DNA of 64,000 nt from NCBI RefSeq assembly GCF_902459465.1, contig NC_047081.1:11700849-11764848 (forward strand), given 5' to 3'. This document shows positions 1 to 12,300 of this stretch, piece by piece. The translations under genes and the position numbers were made by a program. The notes under the pieces are model-generated. The model was not told where the DNA came from. It made no database searches and worked only from the letters and a program-made list of their open reading frames with translations. This DNA is from Asterias rubens. Lineage: Eukaryota; Echinodermata; Asteroidea; Forcipulatida; Asteriidae. The stretch's first letter is position 1. Every line of letters begins with the position of its first letter.

Positions 1-306
1 GCCGTGGTATGTCCGTCCTCCCCCCCCCCCCCCCACCTTTTAGGACGGATTGACGCCCCTGCCATCTCAGCTTGCAAGTTTGAACAGTTCTTTAATCTGC
101 GCGTTCCACGAAGCGACGGCTCCATTATTACAACACAGGGGCTTTGGGGTCATGAAACTGTGAATAGCCTGTTCAGATTACGTAACGTCGGTATGGCTAT
201 ATAACACGCAATTATTTAATAGCATAGAGAAAGGACTTGTAAATGCTGTGCTGTGTTACTGTCTGTATGTTCGTCTTCATAAACCAACACAAGACCAAGA
301 CCAAAG

Positions 307-378
307 ATGAGTGACAATTTAGAAGGTGCCAATAATATTCAGGGTATGAGTATTTCTCCTATTGATGATGATGTACCG
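307..378 (+). other. Alternative first coding exon 1a of ABCG2-like copy 1
   Basis: The 24 codons start [10 protein letters not shown] and end at a strong donor (CCG then GTAAGT) in phase 0, matching the phase-0 acceptor of exon 2 at 2698. The ATG has A at -3. A TATA-like CTATATAAC lies at 198-206, with about 100 bp of plausible leader after it. The residues are acidic and polar with no signal peptide, as expected for the cytosolic N terminus of an ABCG protein. It competes with exon 1b for the same acceptor. Confidence 0.6.
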
Positions 379-3300
379 GTAAGTACCAAGCATGAAACAT
401 TGTATTCCTCTGTTATTCAATGTTGATAACAAAGGAGGGACGCTGCGGCGTTGAAGAATTCCGTGCATTGTTGGCGGTGCAATCCAGACGCTGTACGTTT
501 CCCCATTAGATCCGAGCTCGCTGTACGGTTTGCCATCATAGATAGATAGATAGATATTATACACATAAATGAATGTTTATGAGTGCAATGGTGCGAATAT
601 GTTCATGAGTTGAAAGATGGAATGTTCTATTCAACGAGGCGGAGCCGAGTTGAATGGAACATTCCAGCTTTCAACGAATGAACATTTCGCACCATTGCAC
701 GAATGAAAAACATTCATTATTTGTTTTTTATTCAATGTTGCAAATAGTGTATAATACAGAGTAATATGGACAAGATAAAAGTAAATATAAAATATATTAA
801 AAGATGAAACAATAAACAAAAGGCAACCTCTAGGTCCGGGGAGAAGCACAGCTTTTGTTCCCCAGCCTATGAACAGACAAACCCAAAAAACAGACAGACA
901 TTAAAAATACAGGACAAAACTAACAGGACAAAATTGACAGGTGTAAGACAGAAAATAAAGCCGTTACAATTTCTACATACAAAAATAACATCAGAATCTT
1001 AGTATTCATTAAGAAAACGAGTTTTAAGTTTTTGGGTAAAAGTTGAGAGAGTACTCAATGATTTAAAAGAGTCATCCAGACTATTCCAAAATAAAGTGCC
1101 ACGCTGGACAACACCATTTTTAGACAACGAGGTTCTACGATAGTTAACATACAGATTTTTCCTAGCAGCGCTACGGGTATAGGAGTGGATGTTTGAGGCA
1201 AGTGTAAAACTGGAGTTGAAACATGGAGGTAACAGATTATTCATATATTTATACATAAACTTTCCACACGTAACCACCACTTAAAGATTTGACGGGGAGA
1301 TCAGTGGTGTGAGTGAGATCGCGATCAAATTCTAACTTTTATCTAAAAAGAAATACACAAAGTTGTAGGAATGGGCGTTTAATACACAAAGTTGTAGGAA
1401 TGGGCGTTGCTTTTTTCCCCGTACTATATCACATCGACCAATAGTTTTGTCTTGTGGATGTCTTGACTACTATGAACGGACGGGTGGTTGAGCATGCGCC
1501 GACCGAGCGGATCCTCTCACGTGCATTTGTATGCAAGGCTATATATATAATAATGAGCGCAAAGCTAAGGTCGTATTGGTTTGTGCCAGCGTTCGATCCG
1601 AGATCTAGTATAACATGTGATTGTGTGAGCACTTAACACAAGTTGACGACAGAGGACGACCTACAACATCAAACGATCAATAATCAACAGCTATAAAACG
1701 AAGTACAGTGGAGTCTAGATAACGTGTAAAGTTGTATTATTCTTTTAGTTTGGGACGATATATTGGTGGCATGATTTAGGTTCTCGAGTCAATGTAGGCT
1801 ACGTATGTATTTCTCATGTAATTTCTGCACGCTGGGTGTTTAACAAATGGCAAACGATCTGAAAAGCGACCGGAACAAGGGCACATCAAAGGTAAAATAC
1901 GATTAGGTTAATGAAAGTATACTTCTACCCTCTAGAATCTAATAAGCCTCACGGGAGCCTTATAGTTTCTAGAAGTAGTTAAAGTATATAAAAACGCAGG
2001 CTGAGACTAGCCCCATAAATTGTTTCAATCTAGACCCAGTAACTTGGGCGCTGTACCCTGTACTGTATTCCTTTTTCGAAATGTTGACATTTTCTGTCAT
2101 CCTCATAGTCATACTACTACTACTAGTAATGTATGACAGAAAATGTATGACAGAAAATGTCAAAATTTCGAAAAAGGAATACAGCGCCCCAGTTAGTAAC
2201 TAGTCTAGGTCCAATCATGGAGGAAGAAATGCACTCCGGATTGGACCAATTTTATGGGCTGGTCATTGATGGACAAAAACGAACTATGGAGTATGGTTTG
2301 TTTTGTGTTCAACTTCAATGTTGGACAAACGCTGTAAGGAATCCAATCAACCAATTATTATGGATAAAGTATGTAACTTTTATTATTTTGAAATTGGAAA
2401 CGTACATTTCAAATGTATGACATTTTTACATTTTGTTTTGAGCCCCATTTGATTTGGGTCCACTAGTTAGTATCCTAAAGGACTTTAGTGGGCCACTATA
2501 ATAAGGATACTATAGTATTGGACCCACTCCCCTCCCCCCCCCCCCCCCCCCCCCCAACACCCCATGTTCCACTGAAAGCAATTTTCCCCATGGCCTATCC
2601 CGCTCACTTTTTTTCAGAATTGTTTTATTTACCAGCAAGGAAACAAATTGTTAATACTTGTTATTTAATTACTTTTTCTTTTTGTTATTGTTTACAGGAA
2701 AAGCTCGTACCGAATGGCTCGAATGTTATCTCTCCGCAGTATGGGAGTACTTTTGGGGACCCTAGTATCCCAAACAATGAGCCAGGAATGCAGCATCACC
2801 GGGCAAACTCGGTCAGTGGCTCGACGTTATCATTCCACAACATCAACTACGTCGTCAAGACCAAAGTGGACGGGAAGAAAATTGACAAAGTCATCTTAAA
2901 TGAAGTCACGTATGTAAAACTTAGAGGGGGGGGTGTCTGTCTGGAGCCTCCCCCTCTCAGAACCCAAGCTCCACCCCTAATAAGATTGAAAAAACGCACG
3001 ATGGTTCTAAGATACATTTAAAATAAAATTAAAATAACATAAAAAATTATGAGTAACACAGGAATGTCTTGCAATTTATGCTTGTGCTGCCCTCAGTTTT
3101 TGCTTTTGCTCAGCAGCATCTTCTACTCATTTATCATTAGCTTTATGAAATTAGGCCCTGGGCCCACTTTTATCAAGCTGTTTAGCAGAAAAATCTGGTC
3201 AGCAAATTTCTTGACTAAGAAAGCAAGAGATGACAAGGGTACCAGTTGCAGGAATAGTAATTGTATGGTATTTTGGCTATAGACATATCTTTGATAAGCA

Positions 3301-6300
3301 AGGATGTTTGAGCTTAGGATTGTACATGTCAGAGATTTGTCAGAGGTTTTCACACGGTTAGATTAGATTAGATTTATTGTCCACGTTAAAAACATAGAAA
3401 CTTGTCTTCCAATGGCCAAATACAAGTATACACAATCAATATCATAACTATATAAATTACCAAAATAAGAGAAGTAGGAATACAAAGCAACAAACATTGC
3501 ATTTTAAACTGTTAATCCTGCTCTACTAAATATCTTTCTTCAATGAATTCAACCCATTTTACTTTTAAAAAGTGTACTTAATCAAATGGTCTCTGTTTTC
3601 TCCACTAGTGGGATATTTGGACCTGGAATGAACGCTATCCTTGGTCCAACAGGCAGCGGAAAAACTTCGTAAGCATTTTAAATATTTTTAAAGGATTTTT
3701 AGTGGCTTTAAACTTGGTATCATAGTGTCTTACATAGGATCTAGAAACTGTCCTAACTTGCAGCACCGTCAGCATAAAAGTGTGCATGAGTTAAATTCAG
3801 AAGCCTATCGCAAAGCCTGTTAATCTAAAACGATAACCAAACTTATATTCAGACCATTTGAAAACCTGTAAAACTTTATCCCAATTGATCCAAGGTGTTA
3901 CATAAATATTGATCCTAATTGTAATGAACTTTTGCAGACTGCTTACACAAACCAAAAGGACATATTGTAAATGCAAAGAATTAATAATGGTCCGACAGAC
4001 ATTTCAAGGTCTTCCTCAAGCAAGCTTATTGTGTGACAGCAAAACCCAATGCAATGCAAACCCTGTGTTGTCATTTAGCCTTGAGACAGACTCTGCTGGG
4101 CTCCAAAATGTTCACCCATTCATCAATTTTATGCCTCAGACAGTACTAAGATTGTAAACTTTGCACGATTGGTGGAAATTCGATAGTATGGTAAGGTTTG
4201 CGATAGCACCATATGTAATGATAACTATGGAACAATTTCGTCCAGCAATTTTGCTGAGCAAGAAATTTTGGTTGAACATATTTTGTGCACACTGAATGCT
4301 AATAATTGAGTAGCAAATCCTGATTTTTTGGTAGCAATTGAAAAGAACCTGGAACCAGAGGCTTCAACCAGTGTTTCGATCAGTATGGTCCGATTGTCTT
4401 TTAAAACAAAAAAAATAAATAAAAAATAGTCTTCTCCAGAAGCTGATTAGAGCATCTAAACGTTAAGTTGAAACCTACGGTTCTGAAACGTTGAGTTGAG
4501 ACCTACGGTTCTCTTCAGAACCACCCCCAACTCAATTGGAGATTTTCATAACATTGTGTTACCGCAAACCTTTCTATAGTTTATGCATTATTTAACTAAG
4601 TTTTTGTGAAAGATTTCAAAAGGTTTCTTTCTTCCCCATAATTTCTTGACAGACTTCTGGATGTATTGGCTGCAAGAAAAGATCCACATGGTCTGTCAGG
4701 GACCGTGCTTATCGATGGCCAAGCTCAACCTGAAAACTTCAAACTCGTCTCTGGCTACGTAGTTCAGGTAGGAGTTTAGATATTACACTAAGTTTGAAAA
4801 GAATATACTTAATTTTATTATTTTGTATGAATCTTTTATCATGCTTTTTGTAAACAGACCTTGGATAAAGCTAATGTACATACTTATAAAACCACTTTAT
4901 GAGTGTATTGGCCCGGTTTCATAGAGCTGCTTCTAAGCACAGAAACTTGCTAAGCACAAATGTCACATGTACAGTTGGTGACTTGTATCCTGCCTACTTT
5001 TTGCTAAGCAGAAACTTTGTAATTAGTATTTTCTGCTGAAGCGACTATGAAATTGAGCCGTTGTCTAATGTTTTTAATGGTATATTTATGACTTAATGTG
5101 TCATAGTGTTATGGTTATCACATAGTACAAAAACCCCAAAACAATCAAAATTTTAAACAGTTCATTTCAAAATCACATCATTAAGCTTGTCTCATTACTA
5201 AAACAATTCCACATTTTAGGATGATGTTGTCATGGGAACCCTCACTGTGAGAGAAAATTTGGAGTTCTCCGCAAATCTGAGGCTAGATAAGACCGTCACG
5301 AAAGAGGAACGGAAAATTCGAGTCCAAGATGTCATAAATGAACTTGGGCTGAATCTTTGCGCTGATACAAAGGTAGGTTTTCCACTTCTTTATCTTTCTC
5401 GGGAACTCATTGAGCAAGTTCAAGTGTGTACAATGGTTAACTAAAAGTTGACTATTTTGTCTCGAAACCAGATTTCAGTATTTTTACTGCATGATGAAAT
5501 ACATTATTAATAATTTAATAATAATCTTTTTTGATGTAAGTCAGCGGTTATCAAAGTCCAGAAGGAATATTTACCCGTTATTGCGCAAAGAAAACATCAA
5601 AGTTCATCAAAGCAAAAATAAATCAGTTGTGGAAGATAGCAATTTAGGCCATGGTACGTGTTATTTTACAGCTCAGGTACAATTACGCAAGTACTGAAAA
5701 AATTGTTTCTCACACAGGCTAATCTGAAACAAGGAGGATGCTATGTATTTTTCCTTTTTTTTAATTCATAATGGCAGATTTGTCCTTAGAAGGACGAAAC
5801 ACTAGGCTGGTATTTCTTCAACAGTTGTTCATGTCCAGTTAAAAATACAAAGTCCAAATGAAATCTGTTATGGTCATTATTAAGGTGGTTTTGTCTGTGT
5901 TTGTTGGTGGCAGTGGATAACTATATAGTTGACAACAAAGATAAGTTACACGGCATTGTTATCAACCCATGTTGTGTATTTAACCTTTTATAGCTGCATT
6001 AGGCAAGTTGAAGTTATGAAACACCAGATATAAAAAACACACAAGCAAGTGCAGTGTATTAAGTTTGAGGTCAAAGATAAGCGTTTGGGTCCAGGGGCTT
6101 GTTATGTGACCTTACTCGGGTGAAACACTAAGTGAAGAAATACAGTGGTGGACAAATTTAAATGCTTCATTTGTTGTTCCTGCTGGGATTACTACCAAGC
6201 AAATTGTGTGAAAGGTCAACAAACTATTGTTGCATTTCACTTGAATGGATTCTCATTCAGGAAGTTGGTAAAAGTTCAATTTAAAGTAAGGCCTAGCTAC

Positions 6301-9300
6301 TTGAACAGCGACCACGTTTTCTGCAGGAGAATTTGCTGGCAAACTTCTCTAGTCTGCCCTCTGCATGTATTTTCACATGATCATGGCCCTTTGGTGTTTT
6401 AACACCCTTCTGTGTTTTAAAAAATTACCATGTCAGTTTCCCTTGTAGTCTACCTGTAATACTTGATATTTTTTACATTTTAAGAACTGTTTCAAGTTTC
6501 ATTTGTAATTTTCAGTTTTATGTTCAGTTCATGGAACGTAAGTAACACCATGCCCTTGAAAGGACATTGGGGGCTGTAGCTGAAGGCAAGGCTTTAGCCA
6601 GTATTTGGTGTAAAAAGATTCGGCAAATTGTTCACTTACAATACGTGTACATAAGCGACAGACACAACATGGTGTCCAAATTTAAAACAGGGTGTCCACA
6701 GCTCCAGGCTGCCAGACACATAATAGACACCCAGACACCATTTCTACCTCCATGCTATGATTATGGTCAATTGGTCTTTGTACTGAATTACTTAGTAGTT
6801 GGCGTAAAACAAAATTACCAGGGCAGTCTTGAAACTGTTCAAAACAGGGTGTCCTCCAAATTTAGAAGAGGTAGTCCGAAGGACACCCTGTTCTGGACAC
6901 CCTGTTCTTGTCAACTGGTCCTCAGCTTGCTTATGAAGCCAGTAGTTGCGTAACCTTAAATTACCAGGGAGTGTCGACCTGGAGCTCTGATTTCCAATGA
7001 TGAATTTATTTCATGGTTAACACTCAGCTGGAGTACAGCCTTGAAATCCGGATTGAATTCCTGTAAAGTATTTCCACTTTAGTTCCAATTTGCCTTGAAT
7101 TAGAGATCATTATACCACAGCTTGTATGGAGAAGTCATTGAATGGTCGTGGTGATAGAAAGGTTAAAACAAGCTTGCCAACTCCATCAACCTACACCCCA
7201 CCCCACCCCCCCCCCATCACCCCCCCCCCCTCCCAATCATGCTAAAAAGGTTCGCAAAGCTTAATCAAAAATCATGACATGATTCTCTCTACACCTAATT
7301 TGTGCAATATTTTTGGTTCCAAATCTAAAATGTTCAGTGTTCATACACATTACGCTCTCTCCAGGACAGCCTGTTCGAGAGCGCTAACACTAACAGTAAA
7401 AACACCAAAAGAAAATTTCACGGAAAAAGTTGAAGAAAAAGAAATGTTTACTATTATTATTATTAGTTTATCCACACCATATGCTGGAGGCTGAATTGCA
7501 CAGTGGTTTCAGCAAGATAAAAACCCCTAAAATACACAGAATGTTTTATTTATTTATTTTATTTATTTATTTTAAATCTTTAGACATACACAATAGTTAC
7601 AATTTGTACAGGGGCTGTCAAGGTTAAAACAAAAGTGTGAAACTGTCATCAAAAGATGTGTAAAACTAGACCCCTGCCAACGATAAAAATATAATTATAC
7701 AATATAAAAAGGTGATTGTACTGAAACATTTATGAGTGTGGATGCCAGCAAAATGTATCAGATTGATGCCAAAGGTGATCTTTAAGTTATTGAAGTTGAC
7801 ATTCAACATTGTCCATAGATTAAGTGTAATTAATAATGTTGATTTTGTTATGTTATTTCCTTCCTCCATGATTGGTATCATTTAAGCCACAGGGAAAGGA
7901 TTTCCTGCAGGCACAAAGTGTACACACAGCACTTTGGAAGACAACAATTGGCTTTAAATGACATTCCATGTAGATGACAGTTCACAACTGCTGTGAACAA
8001 TTTTATGAACTTGTTGAATGTTTCACATTATTAGCTGTACAGTTACACGTACGCTTTGTGTTAATTAGCTCACCTGGAAACTGCATTTTACTTGCCCCAG
8101 GGAAATTTTAGGCGCCCAGCTTTTTAACCATGTATTGTCATTTATAACTATGTGATGTATAAATGGAAAGGTTTACAAACTTTTGTTGAGTTTCCTCAGT
8201 AAGGAAGTCAGTAAAAGTTTAAATTGAAGAACTATGAGTTCACTAAGTCTACAACTACATAAGTTTTTCTGTGTTTGTTTGTGGCAGTCAGGGAGACAAT
8301 CTATCAAGTTGACTAAAAAGATAAGTTGCCCTATAAATTGTCAGGGTTGTTTAGATAAATGTTTATTGCTGCAACAGGCAAATCGATGTTATGAAACACC
8401 AGATAAGAAAAAGTCTTTCATAACTTGCACTCAATGCATTAATGCACTCGACTTTAGAGGTAAATAATGAGGGTTTATTTCATAATAATAATAATATACA
8501 CATATTGACTGGCAATGAAGTAACTAGTGTACGTCTATTCCCGAGGGACTTTGAGTGACCAGAAGAGGGGCCTATTTCCCAAGGCCGGGGGAAATAGGCC
8601 CCTCTTCTGGTCACTCACAGGCCCGAGGGGAAATAGATGTACACTAGTTATCGAATTATGCCAGTCAACATGTGTTTTATAACACAGCTCGGTCGTAAAT
8701 GTGAAATAAGAACAGAAATCTGGAAAAGACAGGAAGTTTTGTAGTTCATGCAATCTTACAATAAACAATACAGTAGAGGAATTTAAAAAGAGTCGATAAA
8801 AACACAAGAGGGGAGAGTTTACCAGCACGATTCACCCTCAGCCAAGATCCTCAGCATCTGGCTATAATTATTTGCAGTTAAAGCAATACAGTTATATAAC
8901 TGGGCTAAACATTAAAACATTAATACAAAACCAGCGGGTTATGCAAATGAGTTATCCATTTCCAGATCATTGGTGCAAATCCCACTTTGTTCATCCTAAC
9001 ATTTTTATCATTATTTATACTACAACTATTAAAGACAATGACTGGACACCTTTGGTAACATTTGCATAAAATAACCTGTGAAATTTTTGGCTGAATCGGT
9101 CATCGGATTTTCAGGAGAAAAATGAAAGAAAAAACACCCTTGTTGCATTACTTGGCGTGCTTTCAGATATAATAAAAGGCTTCAGCTGAAGTCTTTTACT
9201 ATATGAGTGAGAAATTAAATCTTTCTCAAAAACTTTGTTACTTTGCTTGTCACCCAAAATTTGTTATGCTAACAATTATTTTGAGTAATAACCAGGCTCC

Positions 9301-12300
9301 AATGTTTAAATTAAAAGATAACTACAATTACAACGGGTTGATTTATTTGATATTGTTTTTGTTTAACAGGTTGGGACAGAGTTCATTCGGGGTGTCTCTG
9401 GGGGAGAGAGGAAACGGACTAATGTTGGTATGGAATTGATCACCAAGCCAAACGTTCTGTTTCTGGACGAGCCTACAACTGGTCTTGATGCAAGCACAGC
9501 TAACGCCGTCATGGTGCTACTCTCAAAGTATGTCTTACTTAACTCATACTCTATCAATCCATCAAAAGCCAACATGTGTTTTGCTGGAATTTGATGCATA
9601 CGATCAGCACACCCCCCAAAAAAATTGCCAATGCTCAAATTTGGGGTAAAATTCTACAAGACTGTCTGGCTTGTTGTTGGACAAGTTTACTGGACCAGAC
9701 TTTATTTTACACACCAAAAGGGGGGAGAATCTACAACTTGAGGGCCTTATCAAAAAGCAGGCCTGATACTTCACAGAGGCAAAGAAGGTGGTTGCCTCCA
9801 TACCCCTGGTTACTGCCTTGGTGGCCATGAAATGACAGTAGAAAATTACAGTTTCCTCATAATATGCCCTTTATCAAGGAGAAAGTGCCTTGGTGTGCCC
9901 TTGCCCTTTCAAAAACGAAGCAAACAGGGCTGAAAAGGTCAAGGTGGAAATGCCATCCATTCAACATTACCTAAAGTTTGGATCCAAGTTTCATATCCTT
10001 TTATTAGTACCATGTATTAACTTTCATTTCTGCCAACTGTCCCTTGGGTAAACTGGAACAACGCCTGCACTTAACCACTTCTACTTGAATGTTGGCTTAT
10101 CAGACACCCTCAAGATAAAAACAAATAACAATTATTTTTTCTTTGGTTTTACCCATTTTACCCATTTTACACCGATGTGTATCAGTACTCATTCGAGCCC
10201 TGTGAAAAAAAATGCCAGGAAATTTCCACCACAAAAATGTATCCATAATTTGTTATGGTTTTTTTAATTTCAAAGGTTGACCAAGCGAGGGCGCACCATC
10301 ATCTTCTCCATCCACCAGCCTCGATACTCCATCTACAAGTTGTTTGACAGACTGCATCTCTTGTCGCTAGGCAACACGGTGTATCATGGACCAGCCAAAG
10401 AGGCCCTGCAGTACTTCTCTGATAGCGGTGAGTGAAGTCACCATGGTTTGGGCCCAGTTTCATAAGGGCCTTAAAGGATTTGGGGACTTTTTGTAACACA
10501 AAACACAATGTTAACAGATTTAAATTAAACTTACACCGTTTGAAGATAATGAAAGCTAACCTTAAAATATTAGTTGCTGAGGTGCAGTAGTTTTTGAGAA
10601 ATGAGTAAAACAATGAAAATACGAAAATACATGCTAAAATAATTTTCGTCTCATGATCACTGAGACGAAAATTATTTATATGACATTGTTTTACTCATTT
10701 TTCAAAAAACTACAGCACCTCAGCAAGTAATATTTTCATGGAAGCTTTCTACTATTATTATCTTCAAACTGTGTAAGTTTAACGTAAATCTGTGGACATT
10801 GTGGTTTTTGTCCTGCAAAAAGTACATAGACCCTTTAAGCAGAGAAAATTGCTTAGCATTTTTCTGCCATGCATGACTGAGCAGAATACCAGTTGGAGTT
10901 GTCATTATTACATGTTACATTGCCTTTAAGAGAATGCTTGACTCCAGATCCTGTTTCTTACGATCACGATTCCCCGCTTACGTGCAAGCGCCGAATTTCT
11001 GCGCTAGCCTTGTGAGCGTAGAATGCCTAATAAAGTAGAGTGCGCAGAATCACAAATTTGTCGCTTGCCCGTGAAATATGCTTGCTGTAAGCACAGAATT
11101 CTCTGCTTCTGTAAGCGCCGATTCTGTGCTTACGGTAAGCAGAGCCATAAAATTGGGCCCAGAACATACTGATTGAAACATTGACTTGAAAAGAGATTTA
11201 GACGTTTTCACTCGGTGTTACCACAAACCTCTCTTAGTCATATTCCTTTAGTTGTGATGTATCCGGTATTAATTTCTTGGTTTCTCTGGTTTACATTTCT
11301 CAGGTTACGTTTGTGAGGAACACAACAACCCTCCAGATTTCTTCCTGGACATTATTAATGGAGATTCTACTGCTGTTACCATGGCAATGGATGAGGAAGA
11401 TACTGCATACAGTAAGTTAGGGATAAGAAGAGGGGTGGGGTAAGAGTTGGAGGGGATTCAGTTGGACATTTTGTTATTTTGTTTAAAATTTATAAAAAAA
11501 CACTTAACGGCACAATTAGCCCTGATAACATCAATAGGAAACAAGAAGAAAAGTTAAATTTTGGATGATGGGAAAAATCAAAATGGGGAAACCATGCAAT
11601 AAGGTAGGGACTGAAAACCCAATCCATTATTTTAAAGTTTTGGTCTGAGGTGGGATTCAACCGGGGAGGTCCACAGCGGCGAAAGGCAGGGAAAGAAACC
11701 ACTGATCCAGCCTAACATAATAAATATTATATGTAGAGACAAGGTAAACTTGACTCATTGTTTTCACTGTATATTTGTAGTTTTTGTCAACTAAACTAAT
11801 TAGTAGTTATACGCTAGTTAATTAACATATATTCTGTACGCCCAAATATCCAAATGTGTTTGATACTTGTGGAGAAATGTTGGCTTTATTCACAAATTCT
11901 TGACTCCACCAGCCACTGAGAAAATACTTCATGCACTCATTTCTTGATGATTGGATTTTGGTAACGTTCTTCTTTTTCACTCACTTCAAACTCAATTTTC
12001 TAAACTACAAAAATTACAAAATGCAGCTAGTCGCTTTGTCACACTTACCAGTCAACACACTCACATTACACCAGTACTGAAGTCACCTCACTGGCTGCCA
12101 GTCAAATCTTGCATTGCTTTCAATCTTCTGCTACTTACCTTTCATTGCATTCATGGTTGCTCCTTTATATATTATTTCTTTGGTGAAAGCGTATACTCCT
12201 GAACGATCTCTTCGATTGTTATACTTGCTTGCTACTACATGTTCCTATGGATTAGGAAATCATGGGGGTTGAAGTTTCAGTCACATGCTGGACCCACTCT

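Larger units (their letters stand above)
379..2697 (+). other. Intron 1 of copy 1 (exon 1a form)
   Basis: It holds a short GATA microsatellite (about 537-556), a foldback element (571-715), an antisense retrotransposon remnant (about 780-1280), the exon 1b promoter and exon, a second foldback (2046-2189) and a 22-base C run (2534-2555). I see no other gene. Confidence 0.6.
5373..9369 (+). other. Intron 5 of copy 1 (4.0 kb)
   Basis: Contains two diverged copies of a dispersed segment (5883-6040 and 8262-8425), C-rich tracts at 7206-7215 and 7221-7230, an inverted GGGTGTCC-rich segment (6670-6910), TTTA microsatellite DNA (about 7545-7575), a perfect foldback (8521-8650) and an inverted fragment of the TTAA-MITE family (about 9030-9245). 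No open frame looks like a gene. Confidence 0.6.

Noticed and set aside
6145-6953. Two open frames (85 and 128 aa) in intron 5 of copy 1
   Set aside because: No domain, no start or splice support, and the second covers inverted GGGTGTCC repeats.
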